A model generated the notes under the pieces. It was not told where the DNA came from and searched no databases. It was given only the letters and a program-made list of their open reading frames with translations. A stretch of DNA of 64,000 nucleotides. Source: Synechococcus sp. UW179A (GTDB lineage: Bacteria; Cyanobacteriota; Cyanobacteriia; PCC-6307; Cyanobiaceae). The stretch's first letter is position 1. Each line of letters opens with the position of its first letter. The stretch covers positions 1 to 64,000 of the forward strand of contig NZ_UCNJ01000002.1 in NCBI RefSeq assembly GCF_900473965.1, given 5' to 3'. Position numbers and translations under genes: made by a program. Positions 29,298 to 38,181 of the stretch are shown piece by piece.

Positions 29298-30400
29298 AAA
29301 CCCGAAACAGAACTTTGATCGGCAGTACCGATCCGCTCACCTTCATAACCTGCTTGATCTCGGACCTTTTGGCACCAATCAAGATTGTGCAAATACCACT
29401 CCACGGTGGCCTTTAGGCCTTCTTCAAAACTATGCTTTGGTTTCCAGCCGAGTTCACTCGATATTTTGTTGGCATCAATGGCATATCTGCGATCGTGGCC
29501 TGGGCGATCTGAAACGCGCTTAATCAAATGTGCATAAGGTTCATCCTGAGGTCTCAGTCGATCAAGAATTGAGCAGATCGTTTCAACTACATCGCGATTA
29601 CTTCGCTCACTCGCAGAGCCATGATCGCCAGCACCTCCGACACAGTAATGACCACCGATTCGCCCACGCGTTGCTGCCAATAACAGCGCATCAACATGGT
29701 CTTCAACATACAACCAATCGCGGATATTCAGACCATCTCCATAAAGAGGAATGGACTCACCTGCAATGGCCTTGAGAATGACAACGGGAATCAACTTCTC
29801 TGGAAACTGCCAAGGACCGTAATTATTGGAGCAATTCGTGAGAACGACGGGCAAACCAAAAGTGTGATACCAGGCATTGACGAGGTGATCACTAGCCGCC
29901 TTACTCGCAGAATACGGACTGCGAGGATCATAAGCAGTGGTTTCAGAAAAGCGTCCCTGATCTCCCAGCGAACCAAACACTTCGTCCGTACTGATGTGAT
30001 GGAAGCGAAAACGATCACGACGATGCGGCGCCAGCTGCTCCCAGTGACGACGCACAGACTGAAGCAAATGAAAAGTCCCAAGGATATTGCTTTCAATGAA
30101 AACCCCTGGGCCGTCGATTGAACGATCGACATGACTTTCTGCAGCAAGATGCATCACTAGATCCGGATCCGCGATTCGGACCGCTTCCTCCGTGGCCTCA
30201 GCACTTGCTAGATCCATCCTAAGTAAATGGTGGTTGGGATGGTCACCGATGCTTGTGAGGTCACTGGCATAACCAATTTTGTCCAGATTGAAGACCTGCA
30301 CATCTGAGTGATGCAATAACCTGCGCACAACGGAGCTCCCAATAAATCCAGCTCCCCCGGTCACCAACAAGCGGGAATCAGCTGGCAGGGGAAAAGACAT
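29294..30400 (-). CDS. rfbB: dTDP-glucose 4,6-dehydratase
   Basis: RfbB/RmlB turns dTDP-glucose into dTDP-4-keto-6-deoxyglucose, the second step to dTDP-rhamnose and the branch point to dTDP-amino sugars. The 368-residue protein has LLVTGGAGFIGSSVVRRLL at the N-terminus, LAAESHVDRSIDGP, ISTDEVFGSLG, YSASKAASDHLVNAW (catalytic YxxxK) and NNYGPWQFPEKLIPVVI, all RmlB signatures. ATG 30400 is used; a GTG one codon upstream is possible. It leads the minus-strand run of two GT2 genes, a GT4 gene and an epimerase. Its product may also feed the aminotransferase module at 35.9-38.2 kb. Confidence 0.94.
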   Translation of the reverse strand: MSFPLPADSRLLVTGGAGFIGSSVVRRLLHHSDVQVFNLDKIGYASDLTSIGDHPNHHLLRMDLASAEATEEAVRIADPDLVMHLAAESHVDRSIDGPGVFIESNILGTFHLLQSVRRHWEQLAPHRRDRFRFHHISTDEVFGSLGDQGRFSETTAYDPRSPYSASKAASDHLVNAWYHTFGLPVVLTNCSNNYGPWQFPEKLIPVVILKAIAGESIPLYGDGLNIRDWLYVEDHVDALLLAATRGRIGGHYCVGGAGDHGSASERSNRDVVETICSILDRLRPQDEPYAHLIKRVSDRPGHDRRYAIDANKISSELGWKPKHSFEEGLKATVEWYLHNLDWCQKVRDQAGYEGERIGTADQSSVSGL

Positions 30401-30808
30401 CACAATTCAAATTCTATTGGAAGGATAAACCCCAAACGCCCAAATAGGCCTGCCACTAAACAAGCCAGAATTTTTTCCCAAATACCGATCAAACGTCGTT
30501 CCAATGAACGGCCGAAAAGAACACCTCCCTCCGCTTAAGCGTGATAATTAAAGCCAACAATCTGCAAAGCAAAAAGAAAAGTGTCATTTGCGCCGACCCA
30601 AACCTTATCCTACACATTTATATCTGATGGAAAAGCAAATCGATAATCCAAGCTGGATCGAGCATGATAACTTGGATGAAATTTATCACAATAAACTCAC
30701 ACATGCGAGAGTAATCGAAACTAAGCACGATTCAAATCAGAAGAGACCCAAAGGATTGACGAACATAAGCCCACTCAAAAAAATGACTGTTCGCTTAGGC
30801 CAACTCTA

Positions 30809-30829
30809 TAAAAGCAGATAAAATATCAG
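30809..30829 (+). repeat. Imperfect direct repeat, left copy
   Basis: TAAAAGCAGATAAAATATCA plus G. It matches the sequence at 39838-39858 at 20 of 21 positions, in the same orientation, and ATTTG follows both copies within a few bases. The two copies lie about 9 kb apart and flank the AT-rich module and the broken genes at its edges. Confidence 0.6.
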
Positions 30830-30874
30830 ATTTGTTGGAAAGCAAATGACATCCTTCTTCTAACTTCCCAGTGA

Positions 30875-31321
30875 GCCTTCGGGGCATTTGAGCAACTCTT
30901 GTTGCATCGCGATTTCGGACCTAGTTGCCAGTACACTCAAACCGCAGATGTTGTTGGTTGTTCTGAATCGACCCTCCACCGAAGAGCGGAAGAATGGAAT
31001 TGGATATAGCACCCTGCTGGCTATGACTCTGTAATGCCTCAAAAGGACTGAGAAACGCGAAGCGAGGCCAAATTTGATTGTTACGAGCGTCAGCTTAAGG
31101 GGTTCCGCCGGGAGCAGCTCACACACACTTGCGCCAATTAGGATCGAGCAAAAGCTGAAGCGACACCAACTATAATCGAACGCATCCACAGGCGTCGCCT
31201 GGGAGCCTGCATCGTCCTCCAAGAGCGATAGCTCCCTACAATGTATAGAATTGAAGGTGACATGAACATCCGGGCGAGGTCCCTCGAAGTGTCGGGACTG
31301 CTTGAAGATCTTTCTATCTAG
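30875..31321 (+). pseudogene. Decayed helix-turn-helix gene (phage terminase small-subunit-like?)
   Basis: In one + strand frame, codons between in-frame stops read as a protein: FGAFEQLLLHRDFG, then TADVVGCSESTLHRRAEEWN (a good helix-turn-helix), AGYDSVMPQKD, EAKFDCYERQLKGFRREQLT, IIERIHRRRLGA and RSLEVSGLLEDLSI. Stops in this frame at 31007, 31049, 31139, 31229 and 31319 break it, and no start is left at the 5' end (stop at 30872). The order HTH, charged helices and a Leu-rich end recalls small DNA-packaging or recombinase-associated HTH proteins; that identity is a guess. The minus strand is open over 30860-31390, but its translation resembles nothing. Confidence 0.45.
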
Positions 31322-31660
31322 CAAAAACTTACGGGCGACGGATTGAAGCGGCATGACTCGTCGTTGGACTGGTAGCGCTGGCTCTTCCAAAAAATGCTAA
31401 TGTAATCTTTAAATCTGAAAGATGAATAACATTGTTCGCCAAGGCTAGATAAGTTTTTATGATAATTCAAAATTTGCTTTAATGTGGTGAGCAAAATCAA
31501 TAGATATGTTGAGCCGAAGGAGCTGATCTCTTTATTTCCCCATTGCTTATTGAAACCTGATTACTGTGGGCATAAGTTAAGGCAAGGCTTGAATTGTTTA
31601 AGAAGTTTCTGATCTCCCTGGTGTGCAGCTCTAAACCACCAGTAAAATACCTTTTAAAAG

Positions 31661-34600
31661 ATGATTGATGACATGACAGATTTGATCACAATTCAAGAGC
31701 TCTCAGCTGCTGGTCGCAATCAGGAATGTCTACAGGCTTGCCAAAATGCCTTGCAGACCAACCCAGAAGTCTATTATGCCTACAAATATGCAGGCAAGTC
31801 CTTACTCGCTTTAGGGCAATTCGAAAAAGCACAGCAATACCTAGTAAAAGCTCATCAACTCGATGGGAGCGATCCAGAAATAGTCAAAGATATTGGTAAT
31901 ATATTTTTGAATCTTAGCGATACTGCTGCTGCCCTTGAATGGTACGAAAAAGCTCTAGAAATTAATAATAATTATGCTCCTGCCATTAATAATATTGCCA
32001 GCCTCAAGCGGCAATCAGGCAACACCCAAGAAGCAATCAATCTATTCAAGCGAGCCATTCATGCAGACTCAAAACTGATCCAAGCATACGTGGGCGTAGC
32101 AGCGAGTTTTCTGGCAATAGGTGATATTGATCAAGCTGAATCATTCGCACATCAAGCCCTCGCAATTAACGAAAACACCCCTGGAATCAATGAAATCCTC
32201 GGTATTATCTTTCAAAATAAAAACAAGCCCGATCAAGCCGTTGAGTTCTATCAGAAGGAATTAGGAATCAATCCCAAAGCTGACAACTCATTTCTCAATT
32301 TAGGACTTTTGCTCCTGCAAAAAGGACAGGCTGCAGATGCGGCGAAATCACTATCAAAGGCTTCAGCTCTAGCGCCAAGCGAGCAATGTTCGCTTCTTTT
32401 GGCGCAGGCCTATCAAAACCTCGGGCAATTCAAAGAAGCAATCGTCGAGTACAGAAAGTTGGATATTGACCAATCTAAAAACAAGATTATTCCATTCAAT
32501 CTTGGGCTCTGTTTGCTCAACACTGGTAACAATATTGACGCTGTAGAAGCGTTTAAGATTGTCATTCAGCTTGATGAGTCGTTCATTCCCGCATGGACCA
32601 GTATTGGGAATGCTCTGATGAATGAAGGGAGGCAACAAGAAGCTCTGCCTGCAATACATAAAGCTCTTGCATTAGACCCTAATATACAAGGTGCCTACCT
32701 GAGCCTAGGCGGGATCTATAAAAATCTCGGTCAGCTCGATCAAGCCCTATCAGCAACCCTAAAGTCCTTAGAGCTCCAGCCTGATAACCCTGATGCATAC
32801 AGCAACCTGGGCGGGATCTATTTAGATCTTGGGCGGCTCGATCAAGCACTTTCCTCAACGCTGAAGTCCTTAGAGCTCAAGCCTGATAACCCAGGTGCCT
32901 ATCTGAACCTGGGTGGGATCTACAAAGAGCTCGGACAGCTCGATCAAGCACTTGCAGCAACGCTGAAGTCCTTAGAGCTCAAGCCTGATAACCCAGGTGC
33001 CTATCTGAACCTGGGTGGGATCTACAAAGAGCTCGGACAGCTCGATCAAGCACTTGCCTCAACACTGAAGACCCTAGAGATCGAGCCTGATAACCCCGAT
33101 GCCCACATCAACCTGGGCGGGATCTACAAAACGCTCGGCCAGCTCGATCAAGCACTTGCAGCAACTCTGAGGTCCTTAGAGCTCAAGCCTGATAATCAAA
33201 GTGCCTATCTGAACCTGGGTGGGATCTACCAAGAGCTCGGACAGCTCGATCAAGCACTTACCTCAACACTGAAGACCCTAGAGATCAAGCCTGATAACCC
33301 CGATGCACACATCAACCTGGGCGGGATCTATTTAGATCTTGGGCAGCTCGATCAAGCACTTACCTCAACACTGAAGACCCTAGAGATCAAGCCTGATAAC
33401 CCCGATGCACACATCAACCTGGGCGGGATCTATTTAGATCTTGGGCAGCTCGATCAAGCACTTACCTCAACACTGAAGACCCTAGAGATCAAGCCTGATA
33501 ACCCCGATGCACACAGGAACCTGGGCGTGATCTACCAAGAGCTCGGGCAGCTCGATCAAGCACTTGCCTCAACACTGAAGTCCTTAGAGCTCAAGCCTGA
33601 TAACCCCGATGCACACAGGAACCTGGGCGGGATCTACCAAGAGCTCGGACAGCTCGATCAAGCACTTGCCTCAACACTGAAGTCCTTAGAGCTCCAGCCT
33701 GATAACCCCATTACACACAAGAATATGGGTATAATTTTATTAGAAAAAGGGGAAGAAAAAGATGCAATAAATTGCTTCGAAAAAGCAGCACAACTTAAGC
33801 CAAGCGTTCCCAACTTATGCATGTCCAAATTACACTTTCCACGGATTGCCATGAGCAGCTGGGAAATAAAAGAACAAAGAAATAACTATCTGTCACACAT
33901 AAAAAAAATTTTTCGAGAGAGAAATGTAAAGGAATCGGACAAGAACTTCATAGACTTATCCTTATTCATGTTAACCTATCAAAATGGCAAAGATGACAAG
34001 GAGCTACTTCAGGAAATCGGCAAAATAGTACATCCGTGGCTAGAGGTAAAATCTAAAAATGAAACATCGGCAGTCGCAGACTTCAGAGAAACAGATTCAA
34101 AAGCCAACCAAAAAAGGAGAATAGGGTTTTACTTTGACAATCCACATAAAGGTCATGTGATATTTCAGCACTACTTCAATTTGGTCAAGAGCATCAATAA
34201 AGAGAACATTGATGTAGCGCTTATAAAAGGTCCCTTGGCATCCAGCAAAAGCAGTAAAGAGCTAGAGAACTACGTCTCGAGGACCATACAACTTCCAAAT
34301 AATCTAAGAAGATCGGTAGAAATGATCATAAAACTAAAATTAGATGTTCTCATATATACGGAAATTCATTCATCTCATGCACCTTACTGTTTGGCACATA
34401 ACAGATTAGCAAAAGTGCAAATGGTACTACCAGGAAATTCAATAACAACCGGCATTAAAACAGTCGATTACTTCATATCCAGCAAATACACTGAAACAAA
34501 TGCTTCAGAAGAAAATTACACAGAAAGACTGATTAAAATTAACGGAATACCCACTGGCATAGAAATTAAAAGTCACAAAGTTCGCAAAGACATTTGCGAT

Positions 34601-35176
34601 ATCTATGGGATACCCAAAGATGTAAACTTAGTGAGCTTATTGCATAATCCAGCAAAATTTCATCCAGACTGGGATGAAATACTAGAGGAAGTGGCGCAAA
34701 AATGCTATAACACGACTTTTCTAGTCCTAGACTTTAGTGAGCGGTCTTCCAGCTTGCTGTCAGAAAGATGGGAAAAATATGCACCAACACTTTTAGAAAA
34801 ATCTAAATTCATGAAACCAATGCCAAAAGTCGATTATTTGAGCTTGATCTCATTCTGTGACGCGTTGCTTGACCCGTTACATCGAGGATGTGGGACTACT
34901 GCCTACGAGGCTTTGGCGAAGGGGATTCCAATCGTCACAAAACCAGGATTGCTTGCAAGAAGCAGGTTAGTATATGGTTTATACCAAATAATGAACATAA
35001 AAGATGCTCCGATTGCGTATTCGAACTCAGATTACATAGCATTATGCATTGAAATAACATCGAACAAAAATAAGTTGTTGCATCTTAAATCTCAAATCAA
35101 AAGCAAATTTCACAAAATAATATCTTCCAATTTCAGAGCCACCGAAGAATTGGCAAACTTATTGTCTGAAATCTAA
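31661..35176 (+). CDS. TPR protein with SPINDLY/OGT-like glycosyltransferase C-terminus
   Basis: The 1171-residue protein is built of TPRs from the N-terminus. Divergent repeats fill about residues 1-344. Ten nearly identical 34-residue repeats (consensus NLGGIYxELGQLDQAL ... LKPDNPD) occupy 345-684, and one degenerate repeat follows. From about residue 820 comes a GT41-type region: RRIGFYFDNPHKGHVIFQHY, LVSLLHNPAKFHPDW, then LLDPLHRGCGTTAYEALAKG and IPIVTKPG near 1070, equivalent to the UDP-sugar loop of O-GlcNAc transferases. Such enzymes glycosylate proteins on Ser/Thr. Codon use is AT-rich, unlike flanking genes. It is followed after 4 bp by a methyltransferase gene. Confidence 0.85.
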   Translation: MIDDMTDLITIQELSAAGRNQECLQACQNALQTNPEVYYAYKYAGKSLLALGQFEKAQQYLVKAHQLDGSDPEIVKDIGNIFLNLSDTAAALEWYEKALEINNNYAPAINNIASLKRQSGNTQEAINLFKRAIHADSKLIQAYVGVAASFLAIGDIDQAESFAHQALAINENTPGINEILGIIFQNKNKPDQAVEFYQKELGINPKADNSFLNLGLLLLQKGQAADAAKSLSKASALAPSEQCSLLLAQAYQNLGQFKEAIVEYRKLDIDQSKNKIIPFNLGLCLLNTGNNIDAVEAFKIVIQLDESFIPAWTSIGNALMNEGRQQEALPAIHKALALDPNIQGAYLSLGGIYKNLGQLDQALSATLKSLELQPDNPDAYSNLGGIYLDLGRLDQALSSTLKSLELKPDNPGAYLNLGGIYKELGQLDQALAATLKSLELKPDNPGAYLNLGGIYKELGQLDQALASTLKTLEIEPDNPDAHINLGGIYKTLGQLDQALAATLRSLELKPDNQSAYLNLGGIYQELGQLDQALTSTLKTLEIKPDNPDAHINLGGIYLDLGQLDQALTSTLKTLEIKPDNPDAHINLGGIYLDLGQLDQALTSTLKTLEIKPDNPDAHRNLGVIYQELGQLDQALASTLKSLELKPDNPDAHRNLGGIYQELGQLDQALASTLKSLELQPDNPITHKNMGIILLEKGEEKDAINCFEKAAQLKPSVPNLCMSKLHFPRIAMSSWEIKEQRNNYLSHIKKIFRERNVKESDKNFIDLSLFMLTYQNGKDDKELLQEIGKIVHPWLEVKSKNETSAVADFRETDSKANQKRRIGFYFDNPHKGHVIFQHYFNLVKSINKENIDVALIKGPLASSKSSKELENYVSRTIQLPNNLRRSVEMIIKLKLDVLIYTEIHSSHAPYCLAHNRLAKVQMVLPGNSITTGIKTVDYFISSKYTETNASEENYTERLIKINGIPTGIEIKSHKVRKDICDIYGIPKDVNLVSLLHNPAKFHPDWDEILEEVAQKCYNTTFLVLDFSERSSSLLSERWEKYAPTLLEKSKFMKPMPKVDYLSLISFCDALLDPLHRGCGTTAYEALAKGIPIVTKPGLLARSRLVYGLYQIMNIKDAPIAYSNSDYIALCIEITSNKNKLLHLKSQIKSKFHKIISSNFRATEELANLLSEI
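32693..33712 (+). repeat. Ten tandem 102-bp coding repeats (TPR units)
   Basis: Ten consecutive 102-bp units inside the TPR gene are nearly identical at DNA level; units 7 and 8 (about 33305-33508) appear identical over almost their whole length. Each encodes one 34-residue TPR. Synonymous sites are conserved as well as coding ones, which points to recent duplication or gene conversion rather than selection on protein alone. Unit number is likely to vary between strains. This is coding DNA, not a CRISPR array. Confidence 0.92.
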
Positions 35177-35180
35177 ATCA

Positions 35181-35885
35181 ATGACCGATTACAACTTTTT
35201 TGATCACGACACGTACGCAAGATCTCGACCCAAGGAAGATTTTTGGGGGCAAATAAAACGCACAGTGCGGGGAGAACCTGCTGATGAAAACCAAATAAAA
35301 TTCATAACAAAAGCAATCACAAATGGGCTTAAACTAGAACGAAATGATAACATTATCGATTTTTGTTGTGGGAATGGAGCATTGTCATCGAGATTGAAAA
35401 ATAGTGTATCCAAACTGAAAGGGATTGACAACTCGGAGTATCTCATCTCTATTGCAAAAGAGTTTTTTGAAGAATCACCAGATATCAGTTTTATGCATTC
35501 AGAGATTATTGATTTTTTGAATTCTTCTACACCTACGGAAGCCTCCAAATATAGCAAGTCACTATGTTACGGATCTTTTTCGTACTTAGAGCAAACCATA
35601 ATAGACAACATACTAGATCAGTTTAATCTAAAATTTAAAGCAATAAGCCGTTTTTATATCGGAAATATACCTGACAGATCGAGGGCAGATGTATTTTTCA
35701 AAGATTCAATACCACAAAATGCAGATCTCGCGTCTTGTAAAAGTGTAATAGGCAAATGGTGGACGAAGTCAGAAATAAGAGCTCTTTCAGAGAAATATAA
35801 CTGGGAAGCTACTATTATCGATATGCCTGAGGCGTTCTACGCCAGTGCGTATCGTTTTGATGTTATACTTTCAAGAGATGTGTAA
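35181..35885 (+). CDS. SAM-dependent methyltransferase (class I)
   Basis: The 234-residue protein has the class I methyltransferase motif I, NIIDFCCGNGALSSRL, near residue 55, followed by an acidic end of strand 2 (LKGIDNSEYLISIAKEFF). It begins with NFFDHDTYARSRPKEDFWGQ, a lead seen on sugar-biosynthesis methyltransferases. The substrate cannot be read, but its place between an OGT-like gene and two sugar aminotransferases suggests methylation of a nucleotide sugar, a glycan or an amine. It starts 4 bp after the TPR gene and ends 10 bp before the first aminotransferase. Strongly AT-rich. Confidence 0.8.
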   Translation: MTDYNFFDHDTYARSRPKEDFWGQIKRTVRGEPADENQIKFITKAITNGLKLERNDNIIDFCCGNGALSSRLKNSVSKLKGIDNSEYLISIAKEFFEESPDISFMHSEIIDFLNSSTPTEASKYSKSLCYGSFSYLEQTIIDNILDQFNLKFKAISRFYIGNIPDRSRADVFFKDSIPQNADLASCKSVIGKWWTKSEIRALSEKYNWEATIIDMPEAFYASAYRFDVILSRDV

Positions 35886-35895
35886 AATATAGAAT

Positions 35896-37002
35896 ATGAC
35901 AATTAAAAAGAAAACTATAGGTACATCAAGTCTTGCCAAGCCAAGCTTGGATGCGTTTCTGCATTATTCAAATCTGTTTATCGAAGAAGGCCAGTATTCA
36001 AACAATGGTCCCTGCGTTAAATTGCTAGAAAAAAGACTGGCACGATTTCACAAATGCAAATACTGCATCACATTCTCGAATGGTTTTTGGGGCCTAGTAT
36101 TAGCCCTAGACTGCCTTAAACTAGCCAATAGAAATGAAGTATTGATTCCATCCCTAACATATAGAAGGATGGCAGATTTGGTTACTTGGGCAGAGCTGAA
36201 ACCAGTATATTACGACATCGACCCCAATACGCTTACAGCGAAAAAACAGCACATAGAAGAAAAATTAACTCAAAATACAGCTGCAGTTCTTGGGGTGCAA
36301 CCAATAGTTAATTGTTTCCCAACATATGCCATAAAGCAGTTATGTGAAAATCATAAAATTCCTTTTATCATGGATAGTGTAGAGTCTGCATATGAAATGA
36401 ACAACGGTTCTAAAGTAGGAGCACAGGCAACCGTAGAAGTGTTTTCAATGCATGCCAGTAAATTACTTAATGGCGGTGAAGGTGGATATGCAACAACTAA
36501 TGAAGAATACATATATAAGAAGCTATCTTCCCTTAGAGGATTTGGGTTTGAAGGACCAGATAACCTTAAATATGAAAATGGTATAAATGCTAAATTAAAC
36601 GAGGTGCACGCAGCCTTGGCTTTGGCAAATTTAGATTCAATAGAAAGTCTTGTCAGACATAATCGGAGGATATATCAGAGCTACAAGAACGAACTGTTTG
36701 ATATTCCAGGTATCGAATTAATCTATTTCAATGAATCCGAAAAAACAAGTTATAAAAACATAGTTGTGAAAATAAATACTTCTTTTCCCTTGTCTAGAGA
36801 CCAGCTGGAAGAATATCTCAATCAAAATTCATTTCTTGCAAGGTCTTACTACTCACCACCTCTTCATATTCAAAATAAGACCGATGTAAAACTACCCAAT
36901 ACAGAATCTTGCTCACTCAATCATCTCATATTACCCTCAGGATATCAATGCACAACAAAGGATGTAGCAGACATCTGTAAGCTTATTAGAAGCTTGAAAT
37001 AA
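35896..37002 (+). CDS. DegT/DnrJ/EryC1/StrS-family aminotransferase (first of two)
   Basis: A 368-residue PLP enzyme of the sugar aminotransferase family. The PLP lysine is in FSMHASKLLNGGEGGYATTN (residue about 195). NGFWGLVLALDCL and VLIPSLTYRRMADLV form the cofactor pocket, and the C-terminal strand contains YYSPPLH. The usual D-A-A-H/Q after the pyridine-binding Asp reads DSVES here, so the residue that normally packs on the PLP ring is changed; activity or substrate may differ from the paralogue that follows 3 bp later. Such enzymes aminate keto sugars, for example dTDP-4-keto-6-deoxyglucose made by RfbB. Confidence 0.85.
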   Translation: MTIKKKTIGTSSLAKPSLDAFLHYSNLFIEEGQYSNNGPCVKLLEKRLARFHKCKYCITFSNGFWGLVLALDCLKLANRNEVLIPSLTYRRMADLVTWAELKPVYYDIDPNTLTAKKQHIEEKLTQNTAAVLGVQPIVNCFPTYAIKQLCENHKIPFIMDSVESAYEMNNGSKVGAQATVEVFSMHASKLLNGGEGGYATTNEEYIYKKLSSLRGFGFEGPDNLKYENGINAKLNEVHAALALANLDSIESLVRHNRRIYQSYKNELFDIPGIELIYFNESEKTSYKNIVVKINTSFPLSRDQLEEYLNQNSFLARSYYSPPLHIQNKTDVKLPNTESCSLNHLILPSGYQCTTKDVADICKLIRSLK

Positions 37003-37005
37003 ACA

Positions 37006-38181
37006 ATGTCAATAAACAAACCTGCAATTATCGGTGGAGATCCAGAATTCAGAACAAAACTTCCAGTAGGACAGCTATATTTCCCTACAAAACAGGAATA
37101 TATTCTGGCAATGAAAGGAATTTTTGAACGTGAATACTATACAAATAGTGGCCCATTATTGGTCGAGTTTGAAAGAAAACTGGCCTCATATTTTGAGGTT
37201 GAAGAGGTCATCGCAGTGACAAATAATACTTTGGGATTAATAATGACGGCTGAAGCGCTTGACCTTAAAGGTAGTGTTATTTTACCTGCTCTGACATTCG
37301 TAGCATCAGCTCTAAGCATCAAGCGATGTTCCTTAACACCAGTATTTTGCGATATAGACAAAAAAAGTATTTTCCCATCTCCGCAAGAATTGGAAAATGC
37401 ATATCGCCCTGACACTTCTGCGGTACTAGGGGTAAATCTATGGGGTGGCTGTGCACCAATAAAAGAAACAGAGCAGTGGGCAAAAAATAAAAAAATCAAA
37501 GTGTATTGGGATTCAGCACAAGCAGTAGGATGCGAGGTCAAAGAGAAAAAAATAGGGGGTAACGGAGAAGCAGAGGTTTTCAGCTTTCACGCTACAAAAA
37601 TATTAAGCACAACTGAGGGCGGGTGTATAACGACCAATAACAAAGATTTGGCACATAAGCTTAGAAATATTCGCTCCAGTTATGGTGTGAGAAAAAAAAC
37701 AAACGTACTTAGAACGACCAACGCACGTATGTCTGAAATGCAAGCGGCAATAGGCATCATCTCTCTGGAGCATCTAGAAGAGTATATAGAAAATAATTTA
37801 TCACTCCGAACTATCTATAAAATGCTAATTGATTCAATCCCAGGGATAGAATTGATGGGTGAAACTGGGGTTAGCAAATCCAATCATCAAAGCATAGTTA
37901 TACTTGTCGACGAGGAAAGGTATGGAATCTCAAGGAATTTAGTTGTTAAAGCCCTTAATGCAGAGGGTGTTTTGGCTCGTAGATACTTTCTACCATCGCT
38001 GCACAAGCTAAGCCAGTTCACTGGCGAAAAAGCCATTAACTTGCCAAACACTGAATATTTTCAAAGTAGAAACATTGTAATGCCACTAGGAGCGCGAACC
38101 AGCCAAGAGAATATATTCCAAATATGTGAATTATTAACCAAATTTAGACAGCATACAGAGGCCATAAAAAGACATGGGTAA
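37006..38181 (+). CDS. DegT/DnrJ/EryC1/StrS-family aminotransferase (second of two)
   Basis: The 391-residue paralogue keeps the canonical elements: VILPALTFVASALSIKRC, YWDSAQAVGCEV (Asp plus ring-stacking Gln), and FSFHATKILSTTEGGCITTN with the PLP lysine near residue 198. The C-terminal RRYFLPSLHKL and LPNTEYFQSRNIVMPLG complete the family pattern. It starts with the lead NKPAIIGGDPEFRTKLPVGQ, common in this family. It should transfer an amino group from glutamate to a 4- or 3-keto nucleotide sugar. Two adjacent members suggest a di-amino sugar, a heterodimer, or two alternative products. Its 3' end overlaps the WbqC gene by 8 bp. Confidence 0.87.
   Translation: MSINKPAIIGGDPEFRTKLPVGQLYFPTKQEYILAMKGIFEREYYTNSGPLLVEFERKLASYFEVEEVIAVTNNTLGLIMTAEALDLKGSVILPALTFVASALSIKRCSLTPVFCDIDKKSIFPSPQELENAYRPDTSAVLGVNLWGGCAPIKETEQWAKNKKIKVYWDSAQAVGCEVKEKKIGGNGEAEVFSFHATKILSTTEGGCITTNNKDLAHKLRNIRSSYGVRKKTNVLRTTNARMSEMQAAIGIISLEHLEEYIENNLSLRTIYKMLIDSIPGIELMGETGVSKSNHQSIVILVDEERYGISRNLVVKALNAEGVLARRYFLPSLHKLSQFTGEKAINLPNTEYFQSRNIVMPLGARTSQENIFQICELLTKFRQHTEAIKRHG

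Larger units (their letters stand above)
30401..31660. other. AT-rich intergenic region with gene remnants
   Basis: About 1.26 kb between the divergent rfbB and TPR/SPINDLY genes with no intact gene I can support. It holds a direct-repeat copy (30809-30829) and a decayed helix-turn-helix gene (30875-31321), listed separately. The rest (30401-30800 and 31322-31660) is AT-rich with no recognised content beyond the promoters that must flank the two genes. Confidence 0.55.

Noticed and set aside
30588-30821. 77-codon + strand open frame in the AT-rich spacer
   Set aside because: Basic, low-information translation with no motif; it overlaps the direct repeat and has no ribosome-binding site.
30860-31390. 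176-codon open frame on the minus strand
   Set aside because: The translation has no recognisable motif, while one frame of the opposite strand gives a plausible decayed helix-turn-helix protein. I treat it as a chance opening.
32693-33712. Regular tandem repeats that might look like a CRISPR array
   Set aside because: The 102-bp units have no unique spacers and are translated as 34-residue TPRs in an intact gene.
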